The notes beneath the pieces were generated by a model that worked only from the letters and a program-made list of their open reading frames with translations, did no database searches and had not been told where the DNA came from. This document shows positions 57,116 to 64,000 of a DNA stretch of 64,000 bases, in pieces; position 1 is the first letter of the stretch, and the number at the start of each line of letters is the position of its first letter. Origin of the DNA: Paenibacillus ottowii. GTDB lineage: Bacteria > Bacillota > Bacilli > Paenibacillales > Paenibacillaceae. The stretch is taken from contig NZ_VIJZ01000003.1 in NCBI RefSeq assembly GCF_006874425.1, positions 558,001 through 622,000 on the forward strand, read 5' to 3'. Both the position numbers and the translations under genes were made by a program.

Positions 57116-58042
57116 CTATTTCTTTGATCTTGTAATAGCTTCGCGCAGCGGAAAGGCCAAATCAATAATACCTATAATGCGGAGCGGCTGGAACACCAGA
57201 ACGACGAGCGACAGCAGCAACGCAATCACCGGGCTCTTTTTACGGCTATGCGTCCAGAAGTATACAAAACCAATTGTCTGGATAATAAAACATGCATGGA
57301 TAAGCGGCAGCATACTAATGGAAACCGTTTGAATCCAGCTGCTATCGGAAGAATCCGCTATCCATCCAATTACAATTGCCAGCAGATAGTACCAGATCAG
57401 CGTGCGCGGTAGCATCCACTCGCGAGCAGGCTTCATTTTACGTACTGGCACACCGAGACTGCTCAATGCCGGACGTGCCAAAGCATGTGTGATTACTGCC
57501 AGTATGAACGAGCTGACGATCATCACATAGGGTACCTTACCAATCAGCATTGTACCGAGTTTCTGCGTATCTCCCGCTGTCCAGTTCATATTCGCAAACA
57601 TCGGATTCGCCCCCAAAATCTGCTGTACAATACTGGCCGATAGCTCAGCCTGATCACGAAGCGACTGGGACAGGTCAAACCCGTAGGAATACGTAGCGAT
57701 AAACAGTACAAACAACAACTCGGCTAAAATAATACCCGTTCCGGTCATCAACGCCTGAAAAGCAGATCCTCCCTTTTTATATACCCGTCCCATTAATATA
57801 GAGGGAACTAGAAAATAAATCGCAGGAAGCAGCGAATACACATCGAGTAGCGCTATAATTAAAAGCACCGGTATGACGTGAGCTAGAAATCCTTTGAAAG
57901 GCAGCGATGAAAACAATACAGCGCCAGGCACAATCAGGAAAAATACAGCAATGATTCTAAATGGTGTCAATAAAGTCAGCAGCAGCAGCAAATAAATAAC
58001 GCTCCATGCTACAGTGGCCAAGCGGAATTTCAACGTTTTCAC
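57116..58042 (-). CDS. yybS: YybS-family multi-pass membrane protein (DUF2232)
   Basis: 308 aa with about seven or eight membrane segments (SVIYLLLLLTLLTPFRIIAVFFLIVPGAVLF and so on to IALLLSLVVLVFQPL). Position just upstream of gdpP and the DUF2232 pattern support YybS. Function poorly known; no catalytic motif. Its ATG overlaps the upstream MazG-like gene. Confidence 0.92.
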   Translation of the reverse strand: MKTLKFRLATVAWSVIYLLLLLTLLTPFRIIAVFFLIVPGAVLFSSLPFKGFLAHVIPVLLIIALLDVYSLLPAIYFLVPSILMGRVYKKGGSAFQALMTGTGIILAELLFVLFIATYSYGFDLSQSLRDQAELSASIVQQILGANPMFANMNWTAGDTQKLGTMLIGKVPYVMIVSSFILAVITHALARPALSSLGVPVRKMKPAREWMLPRTLIWYYLLAIVIGWIADSSDSSWIQTVSISMLPLIHACFIIQTIGFVYFWTHSRKKSPVIALLLSLVVLVFQPLRIIGIIDLAFPLREAITRSKK

Positions 58043-58356
58043 CTCTTACGCATATGTTCTTCCAGTGCGGATATGTCCTGATACCAATCCTCCAGCTGGT
58101 GTCCTTCTTTTCTGTGCTTTCTTAGCTTGTCGATGAGTAGATCATCCAATTCACGGTAAGACACTCCAAGACGCCTTCCCAGAATATAACTGCTCATCAC
58201 CAGGCTGGCCAAACAATCACCAATACGGACTGTACTACCTTCCCACATCGCCTTAAACAGACGGGAGACTTGGTCAAGCACCTCTGTTTTAAGCCATTCA
58301 ATAACCTTGGCTCGTTTAACTACATCCATTTCTTTAGGCATATGATGAAGAGTCAC
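58039..58356 (-). CDS. MazG-like small protein
   Basis: 105 aa; similar to MazG-like proteins placed before yybS in Bacilli: MWEGSTVRIGDCLASLVMSSYILGRRLGVSYRELDDLLIDKLRKHRKEGH. The fold is that of NTP pyrophosphohydrolases, but the EExxE metal motif is not clear, so activity is uncertain. The start (GTG 58356, or ATG 58341 with GAGGGG 16 nt away) is not settled. Overlaps yybS by 4 nt. Confidence 0.82.
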   Translation of the reverse strand: MTLHHMPKEMDVVKRAKVIEWLKTEVLDQVSRLFKAMWEGSTVRIGDCLASLVMSSYILGRRLGVSYRELDDLLIDKLRKHRKEGHQLEDWYQDISALEEHMRKR

Positions 58357-58410
58357 ACCCCTCTGAAAAAGCTTTATTCTCCATTATAGCATATCCTATT
58401 CTGAAAATAA

Positions 58411-58532
58411 CTGTTACCCCATAGGGTAAATAGTTATTTTCAGAGCAGCTTTGCTGCTTATTATAAGCCTCTGCCGACATCGTTACCCTATAGAATAACA
58501 GCAGGCTTCAGTGCAGCTTTGCTGCTGCATTC
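58411..58532. repeat. Imperfect tandem duplication of about 68 bp
   Basis: Two copies share GTTACC(C/A)CATAG and, about 32 bp later, TTCAG-GCAGCTTTGCTGC; the second begins 69 bp (first part) or 68 bp (GCAGC part) after the first. Both contain hairpins. Between the MazG-like and CBS genes; 58357-58572 holds no gene. Confidence 0.6.
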
Positions 58533-58572
58533 TGCTCCTGCAAGCCACGCTATTCGCAGCCATACGCCGATC

Positions 58573-59001
58573 TTAAGATGAAGTATTAAGCGATTCCTTG
58601 GACACAAACTTTTCACAATACTCAATGATTTGGCTGCGACGCACAATACCGATAAACCGCTCCATATCATCCACAACAGGCACAAAGTTTTGCACCTTCG
58701 CCAAATTAATCAGATCCTCCATATTTGCATCAATGGATACGGGTTTCATCGAAACCCGCAGTGGGACGTCCTTGAGCATAAACTTAGAAGCGTTTTCAAA
58801 GGTGATTTTCCCCTCAGACTCCTTCATATGCCATAAGAGGTCACCCTCTGTAACTGTACCCTTATATCTACCTTCCTTATCTAAAATAGGAACCGCAGTA
58901 AAACGGTGATACTCCATTCGTTCCAAAGTTTGCCGTAAAGTAGCATCCGCCGTTACACAAGCAACCTCCTGTTTGGGAAGCAAGAAAAAAGCGATATTCA
59001 T
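58573..59001 (-). CDS. CBS-domain protein
   Basis: 142 aa, GAGGGGGA before the ATG. Two CBS modules are visible: VTADATLRQTLERMEYHRFTAVPILDKEGRYKGTVTEGDLL, and MKPVSIDANMEDLINLAKVQNFVPVVDDMERFIGIV. These usually bind adenosine nucleotides; such stand-alone proteins are related to CbpA/CbpB in Bacilli, which bind c-di-AMP, but direct evidence is missing. Confidence 0.9.
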   Translation of the reverse strand: MNIAFFLLPKQEVACVTADATLRQTLERMEYHRFTAVPILDKEGRYKGTVTEGDLLWHMKESEGKITFENASKFMLKDVPLRVSMKPVSIDANMEDLINLAKVQNFVPVVDDMERFIGIVRRSQIIEYCEKFVSKESLNTSS

Positions 59002-59046
59002 GAGAAACGAATCCCCCTCAAAATCAAATATAAATCCATTGATTAC

Positions 59047-60108
59047 TCACTGAATGTCCTGCTTGTTGGGTAGCCTCAGCGTCTGCGGGGTTGTATCAGA
59101 GTCCAGCCAGTTCGCAATTATAAGTCTGGCATATTCAAGTTCCTGTTCATTAGCCCGGTCATAGTACAGGCCCTTTTTCTTGAACCCTTCCCCCGTAATC
59201 GTAAAACTTGAAATTTGTGGATTACCTTGTAAAATAGCTTGCTTGCCAAGCCCAGTAATAAAGGCCGGTTCCATATCCGTTGTAAAATTGGCCCCCATAA
59301 TATCGAGCAGCTCCGGAATCTTGGTGATTCCGTCGATATTCAGCAACCTATCCGCCATAGCGTTCAAAAAAATCTGCTGACGTTTCGTACGGTTGAAGTC
59401 GCTATCTTCCCGATACCTAACATAATACATGGCTTCTTCACCATTATAAAGCGGCTTGCCCGCCTCAATACGAAACTTGATATGCAGCGGGTTTTTATTT
59501 TCGATGGGCTGATCGATAGGAAGTACGACTCCACCCACTGCATTCACGGCATCCTGAATACCCTGGAAGTTGATCGTAGCATAATAATCGATCTTATGCT
59601 GCATCAGCTTCTCTACGGTAGCCATGGACATTTCTTCTCCTCCGAACGCATAAGCATGCCCCAACTTATCAAAATCATCCTCGCCATCTCGATTGGAATC
59701 ATGTCCGGCAATCTGTACATACGTATCTCTTGGAATGGAAACCAAAAGCACACGCGATTCTGCTGGCCGTACAGCAGCATATATCACCGTATCGGACCGA
59801 CCACGTGCCTTTTCGTTTGGCCTTTGATCCGTTCCCAGCAATAACACCGAAAAAGGCTCCTTCTGGTAAGCCACAGTCTCTTGTGGCTGTTGTTCCACGG
59901 ATTGACGAGGCTGGTAGGATTTCTCCAGCTTGCTTTCCAGCGTCGGTGAAACAAACCAGTCAAAAGCCACGAGCGTCAGCTGTTTGCGGAATAGATAGCC
60001 TCCCATTGCAACCAAAAGCAAGACAATACATGAAATATATAGAGCGGTAAACCTTTTTTTCTTTTGGGGCTTTCCACGGGTCCTTCTCTTATGTCTTCTC
60101 TCCATCAT
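59047..60108 (-). CDS. LytR-CpsA-Psr (LCP) family wall-polymer ligase
   Basis: 353 aa from ATG 60108 with GGAAGGA upstream (a longer frame lacks support). Cytoplasmic basic N-terminus, one membrane helix (TALYISCIVLLLVAMGGYLF), then the LCP domain: VLLLGTDQRPNEKARGRSDTVIYAAV, VSIPRDTYVQI with catalytic Arg, and YVRYREDSDFNRTKRQQ. It would ligate teichoic acid or capsule polymers to peptidoglycan at the outer face. Terminator and dacF-like gene follow upstream on the strand. Confidence 0.93.
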   Translation of the reverse strand: MMERRHKRRTRGKPQKKKRFTALYISCIVLLLVAMGGYLFRKQLTLVAFDWFVSPTLESKLEKSYQPRQSVEQQPQETVAYQKEPFSVLLLGTDQRPNEKARGRSDTVIYAAVRPAESRVLLVSIPRDTYVQIAGHDSNRDGEDDFDKLGHAYAFGGEEMSMATVEKLMQHKIDYYATINFQGIQDAVNAVGGVVLPIDQPIENKNPLHIKFRIEAGKPLYNGEEAMYYVRYREDSDFNRTKRQQIFLNAMADRLLNIDGITKIPELLDIMGANFTTDMEPAFITGLGKQAILQGNPQISSFTITGEGFKKKGLYYDRANEQELEYARLIIANWLDSDTTPQTLRLPNKQDIQ

Positions 60109-60257
60109 GGCTTCCTTCCTTCTTTCCTCTACAAATCCCATCTCTTCTTTAAACCGGAATGGTCCCTCATGAAGCGGAAACTTCCTCTCAAAGCATAAAA
60201 GGTCTGCCACCTTGTTGTCAAAAGTGCCATGGCGTGGTCAGTTCCCCAAATTCATAA

Positions 60258-60294
60258 CAAAAAAGGCCTCGCCCTCACGGTCAAAGCCTTCATT
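60258..60294 (-). terminator. Terminator after the dacF-like gene
   Basis: Minus strand AAGGC...GAGGCCTT followed by T6; moderate inner pairing. Confidence 0.65.
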
Positions 60295-60342
60295 AATATA
60301 TATAAGTATTCTATGTAGCTTTCTTTCAAAGTTATTTTTAGT

Positions 60343-61284
60343 TTAATGTGAAGCTAGTTTCACCAAATTTTGTAATCGCATCGGAAAAGAAGCGGACAGA
60401 GAAAAACCATAATCGAACAGCTTCCTTGTCTGTGCAAAACGCTCTTCCTTGCTCGGTGCACCCAGCACTACAGCAACTAACCGCTTACCATGCTGCTCAG
60501 CTGTACCAGTGAAACAGTACCCAGCATCGCTTGTGTACCCTGCTTTCAATCCATCCGTTCCCGCATAAGAGTAGGGTCCAGCCAAGGAAGGCAGCATCCA
60601 GTTCGTATTACTGATGTAAATCCCCTTATCTTTCAATTCCATCTGCGTACGGCTGGACGTTCTGAGAATCTCAGGATGTGACGTAATCAAGTAAGAAGCC
60701 AGTTTTGCAGTGTCGCTTGCCGTCATTTTCGTTTCTCCGCGAATATCCTTAGGATGGTTCGGTCCCAGCTCACTCTGACCTGCCCCAGAGGCATTACTAA
60801 AGCGACTATCAGGCGATAATCCAATTTGAGCAGCTTTTTCATTCATACGCTTCACAAAAGCAGATTCACTCCCTGCTGAACGCTCTGCCAGCGCCACAGC
60901 GGCGTCATTCGCCGAATACACAACCATACTTTGAAACAGCTCAGATACAGTCATTCTTTCGCCATACCGGAGGGATAGATTAACGCCACCCACCGTACTG
61001 GCATAACGACTAATTCGCACCTCATCATTCCAGCCTAGCCGTCCAGCTCGGATATCTTCCAGTACCAATAGCTCGGTCATGAGCTTGGACATATTTGCGG
61101 AGGGCATGGGCTTATCACCATTCACATCCATCAGTAACTCTCCGGTGTGCATGTCCATCAGCACTGCAGCCTCTGCATCGACATTCGGCTTTCCATTCAA
61201 CAAGCGGGGCCCAAGTGTAATAAAAATCAATATAATAAGTACCGGGACGACAATAGCCCAACGTAACCAATGTTTTTTCATCAT
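60343..61284 (-). CDS. D-alanyl-D-alanine carboxypeptidase-like protein (DacF type) with altered active site
   Basis: 313 aa from ATG 61284, eight bases after GGAGG. N-terminal membrane helix (WAIVVPVLIILIFITLGP), then a PBP5-like peptidase fold: SANMSKLM region, YSANDAAVAL (SxN), and GLKAGYTSDAG (K[T/S]G region). At the position of the nucleophile Ser of the SxxK motif this gene has Asn64 (NMSK), and the KTG motif is KAG. If the sequence is right, classical acyl-enzyme catalysis would be lost. It may be a regulator or dead relative. Check the read quality. Confidence 0.88.
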   Translation of the reverse strand: MMKKHWLRWAIVVPVLIILIFITLGPRLLNGKPNVDAEAAVLMDMHTGELLMDVNGDKPMPSANMSKLMTELLVLEDIRAGRLGWNDEVRISRYASTVGGVNLSLRYGERMTVSELFQSMVVYSANDAAVALAERSAGSESAFVKRMNEKAAQIGLSPDSRFSNASGAGQSELGPNHPKDIRGETKMTASDTAKLASYLITSHPEILRTSSRTQMELKDKGIYISNTNWMLPSLAGPYSYAGTDGLKAGYTSDAGYCFTGTAEQHGKRLVAVVLGAPSKEERFAQTRKLFDYGFSLSASFPMRLQNLVKLASH

Positions 61285-61382
61285 CGTAATAACCTCCATA
61301 TCTTATTAGACGATGAAAAATCCATTTTGTCTGCAATTTTTCGAAAAAAAGATACAATTTTTTTACCTTTTTTTATTTCACG

Positions 61383-61426
61383 ACAAAATATCCGCCAAAC
61401 CCTGCACAGGATGACGGATATTTTGC
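61383..61426 (-). terminator. Terminator after the opp operon
   Basis: CAAAATATCCG...CGGATATTTTG inverted repeat; T-tail moderate. Confidence 0.75.
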
Positions 61427-61443
61427 TCCTTAAGTATGCTGTA

Positions 61444-62409
61444 TTAGGCAAAATGACAGGCTACAAAATGCTGATCGCCCGCATCCCGATATAACGGAGC
61501 CTCTGTTTTACAGCGGGCTTCCGCCATAGGACAGCGTGTATGAAACTTGCAGCCTGACGGTGGATTAGCCGGAGACGGGATGTCCCCTTTTAACACAATC
61601 CGCTGTCTTTTGATTGTCGGATCTGGAATGGGCACTGCGGATAGCAATGCCTTGGTGTATGGGTGAAGCGGATTGCTGAACAGCTCTTCCTTGGAGGCCA
61701 ACTCTACCATTGAGCCTAGATACATCACACCAATCCGGCTACACAGATGCTCGACTACACTCAGATCATGCGAGATGAACAGATATGTTAGTTGGCGCTC
61801 TTGCTGCAAATCGCTTAACAGGTTAATGATCTGAGCCTGAATCGACACATCCAGCGCAGATACCGGTTCGTCAGCCACAATAAAATCAGGATTCAAAATC
61901 AAAGCCCGAGCAATCCCAATCCGCTGCCGCTGACCGCCGGAGAACTCATGCGGATAACGATCATAGTGATACGAGGACAGTCCGCAAATGTTCAGTGTTT
62001 CGTTGACCTTCCGCCGCAGCTCACTACGGTCAATCAACCCGTGATCGAGCAAGGCCTCTCCGATCGCTTCCCCCACCTTAATTCTCGGATTTAGTGAGCT
62101 AAAGGGGTCCTGAAAGACGATTTGCAGCTTCGGACGAAGCGCACGAATTTGCTCCTTGTTTAACGCATGCAAATCTTCGCCCTTGTACCGTACCGATCCC
62201 TCCGTCTTATCCATCAATCTGAGAATCGTGCGTCCAATCGTACTTTTACCGCAGCCCGATTCCCCTACCAGACCAAAGGACTCACCCTTATGAATATGAA
62301 AGGATACATCATCAACTGCCTTTACATGTCCGACTGTACGCTGAAAAACCCCACCTGTGATTGGGAAATACTTTTTCAGCCCTTCCACTTGAATCAAAGG
62401 CTCGCTCAT
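61444..62409 (-). CDS. Oligopeptide/dipeptide ABC transporter ATPase (OppF type)
   Basis: 321 aa. Walker [13 protein letters not shown], signature [14 protein letters not shown], Walker B DFIVADEP, and the C-terminal oligopeptide domain with [12 protein letters not shown] (Cys motif). It pairs with the OppD-type ATPase (ATGA overlap at 62406). Substrate could be peptides or nickel/other; oppF is likely, dppF possible. Confidence 0.95.
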   Translation of the reverse strand: MSEPLIQVEGLKKYFPITGGVFQRTVGHVKAVDDVSFHIHKGESFGLVGESGCGKSTIGRTILRLMDKTEGSVRYKGEDLHALNKEQIRALRPKLQIVFQDPFSSLNPRIKVGEAIGEALLDHGLIDRSELRRKVNETLNICGLSSYHYDRYPHEFSGGQRQRIGIARALILNPDFIVADEPVSALDVSIQAQIINLLSDLQQERQLTYLFISHDLSVVEHLCSRIGVMYLGSMVELASKEELFSNPLHPYTKALLSAVPIPDPTIKRQRIVLKGDIPSPANPPSGCKFHTRCPMAEARCKTEAPLYRDAGDQHFVACHFA

Positions 62410-63389
62410 ATCCGTTGCCCTCCTTCTTTCTCATATAGCCAGCAGGCAACCTTATGACCATTCTCCTTTTCATTCAAGGGAGGAGCCTGATCCTTGCATA
62501 TTTGCATACAATGTGCACACCGGTCATGAAAATGGCAGTTTTCGCCCAGCTCAATGGGGTTGGGCACCTGTCCCGGGATGGAATACAGCCGATCCATTTT
62601 CTGATTAATGACAGGCTTAGCCTTTAATAGTCCCTGAGTATAGGGATGCTGCGGATTTTTGAACAGTTCAATGACAGGTGCCTCTTCAATGACGTTCCCG
62701 GCATACATAACGACCACATAATCCGCCATTTCTGCCACGACACCGAGATCATGTGTAATCAGCATAATGGACGTTTTAAGCTTATCCTTTAAATCCCGCA
62801 TCAAATCAAGAATCTGTGCCTGAATCGTCACATCCAGAGCCGTTGTCGGTTCATCCGCAATCAACAGCTTCGGATTACAACTTAAGGCAATAGCAATCAT
62901 AATCCGTTGGCGCATACCGCCACTCAGCTCATGAGGATAGGAATGGAATATTTCCTCCGATCGCGAAATGCCCACCAAATTTATCAGTTCAATTGCCCGG
63001 GCGCGTGCTTCTTTTTTACTCATTAATGTATGCATCAGCAATGGCTCCGTAATCTGTTCCCCAATCGTAAGCACTGGATTCAGTGAGGACATCGGTTCCT
63101 GAAAAATAATCGAAATGTCATTGCCGCGAATTTGCTGCATTTGACCTTTATTGAGTTTCAAGAGGTCTTTGCCCTCAAACCAGATTTGTCCGTCTGAGGT
63201 GTGGGGAGAATCAATCAACCGCATCATCGTCATCGCAGTTACACTCTTACCACAACCAGATTCTCCTACCACACAGAGCGTTTCACCCTCACGAATTTTA
63301 AAACTGACGTCATTGACCGCTTTGACAGTTCCGTTAGAGGTATGAAAGTGGGTTTTCAGGTTACGAAATTCAATCAAAGCATTTTCCAT
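62406..63389 (-). CDS. Oligopeptide/dipeptide ABC transporter ATPase (OppD type)
   Basis: 327 aa. Walker [13 protein letters not shown], signature [14 protein letters not shown], Walker B LLIADEP, C-terminal [14 protein letters not shown]. Partner of the preceding ATPase; 13 nt after the permease. oppD or dppD by similarity. Confidence 0.95.
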   Translation of the reverse strand: MENALIEFRNLKTHFHTSNGTVKAVNDVSFKIREGETLCVVGESGCGKSVTAMTMMRLIDSPHTSDGQIWFEGKDLLKLNKGQMQQIRGNDISIIFQEPMSSLNPVLTIGEQITEPLLMHTLMSKKEARARAIELINLVGISRSEEIFHSYPHELSGGMRQRIMIAIALSCNPKLLIADEPTTALDVTIQAQILDLMRDLKDKLKTSIMLITHDLGVVAEMADYVVVMYAGNVIEEAPVIELFKNPQHPYTQGLLKAKPVINQKMDRLYSIPGQVPNPIELGENCHFHDRCAHCMQICKDQAPPLNEKENGHKVACWLYEKEGGQRI

Positions 63390-63402
63390 AAACGTTCGTC
63401 TC

Positions 63403-64000
63403 CTACTTCTTCATTTTAGGGTCCAGCGCGTCACGCAAACCGTCGCCAATCAGATTGATCGCTACAACGGTAATCAGAATACACATTCCCGGTGGTACCC
63501 ATATCCAGGGCCGTTTGCGGAAGTCAATCAGGTTATTCGCAGCTGATATCATATTCCCCCACGAAGGTGTGGGCGGTACAACGCCAATCCCCAAGTAACT
63601 GAGCGCAGACTCTGTAATAATCGCACCTGCCACTCCAAGCGTAGCCGTAACAATAATAGTAGGAATCGTGTTTGGCAGCAGATGTCGGAATATTTTGCGG
63701 CGGTCTCTCAAGCCCAGCGCTTCTGTCGCCTGCATGAACTCCTGTTCACGCAGCGTAAGAATCTGCCCCCTGACCAAACGGGACAAGCTCGTCCAACTCA
63801 GGACTCCGATAATTAGCATCAGAAAATAGATACGGTTCGATGGATCAACTTTCAAATCCGACAGAACAGCACCTAAAATAATAAGCAACGGCAATGTAGG
63901 CAGCGCCATAAAAATATCAGCGATCCGCATAATGACCGTATCCACGCCTTTTCGATAAAACCCTGCCAGTGCACCCAATGTTGCCCCGATCATGACCGAA
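63403..64000 (-). CDS. Peptide ABC transporter permease (OppC/DppC type), 5' part outside window
   Basis: At least 199 codons; the frame stays open to the window edge, so the N-terminus is missing. Several membrane helices and the EAA loop ATEALGLRDRRKIFRHLLPN of inner-membrane permeases are present. It is upstream of oppD/oppF in the same operon. The substrate-binding protein and second permease should lie beyond the edge. Confidence 0.93.
   Translation of the reverse strand, partial: SVMIGATLGALAGFYRKGVDTVIMRIADIFMALPTLPLLIILGAVLSDLKVDPSNRIYFLMLIIGVLSWTSLSRLVRGQILTLREQEFMQATEALGLRDRRKIFRHLLPNTIPTIIVTATLGVAGAIITESALSYLGIGVVPPTPSWGNMISAANNLIDFRKRPWIWVPPGMCILITVVAINLIGDGLRDALDPKMKK

Overview
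The window is a piece of a low-to-moderate G+C Firmicutes chromosome, most likely Paenibacillus (P. polymyxa group or a close relative). This is inferred from protein flavour, strong AGGAGG-type ribosome binding sites, frequent GTG/TTG starts, a spore cortex hydrolase gene, SLH-type surface domains and a cellulase X2-module fragment. The right half (about 36.2-64 kb) is a conserved core block on the minus strand: MazG-like, yybS, gdpP, rplI, dnaB, purA, M23 peptidase, walRKHIJ, htrA, CxxH/CxxC protein, rlmH. The order and direction match the origin-proximal left arm of Bacillus chromosomes, so oriC probably lies beyond the right edge. No rRNA, tRNA, CRISPR array or intact insertion sequence was seen.

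Region by region. 0-12 kb: end of a DbpA/YxiN-type RNA helicase, an unknown 359-aa protein, an ECF sigma factor with a membrane partner, a histidine phosphatase, an SDR plus quinone-reductase pair under a TetR regulator with visible operators, malate:quinone oxidoreductase (mqo) with an attenuator-like leader, a sigma-factor/DUF1835 fusion and a P-loop kinase. 12-17.4 kb: L-arabinose operon araB-araD-araA divergent from araR, with a near-consensus promoter and four AraR-like boxes. 17.5-27 kb: a lipoprotein serine hydrolase with SLH-like repeats, a small family with two paralogues in the window, a secreted esterase, a DUF421 membrane protein, and an OhrR-type regulator/peroxiredoxin/esterase operon. 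27-36 kb: an EF-G/TetM-like GTPase, TPR and HEAT-like proteins, a CwlJ-type hydrolase, an MmyB-type regulator divergent from an isochorismatase-fold protein, and a TetR/NmrA pair with operators. Decayed gene pieces (HxlR regulator, uracil-DNA glycosylase, cellulase C-terminus) and a three-copy intergenic repeat mark the accessory zone.

36-64 kb: after rlmH come a TPR protein divergent from two tandem small XRE regulators, a DinB/AraC pair, the X2 fragment, the htrA-wal operon, a LysM-G5-M23 cell-wall hydrolase preceded by an exact WalR box, purA with PurR boxes and a long leader, the dnaB-rplI-gdpP-yybS-mazG-like cluster, a CBS protein, an LCP ligase, a DacF-like penicillin-binding protein with Asn where the catalytic Ser is expected, and the oppF/oppD/oppC end of a peptide ABC transporter that runs off the window.

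No wholly new system is proven. The best leads are the mqo and purA leaders, the Ser-to-Asn change in the DacF homologue, the sigma-DUF1835 fusion, the split TPR/XRE locus and the three-copy repeat.
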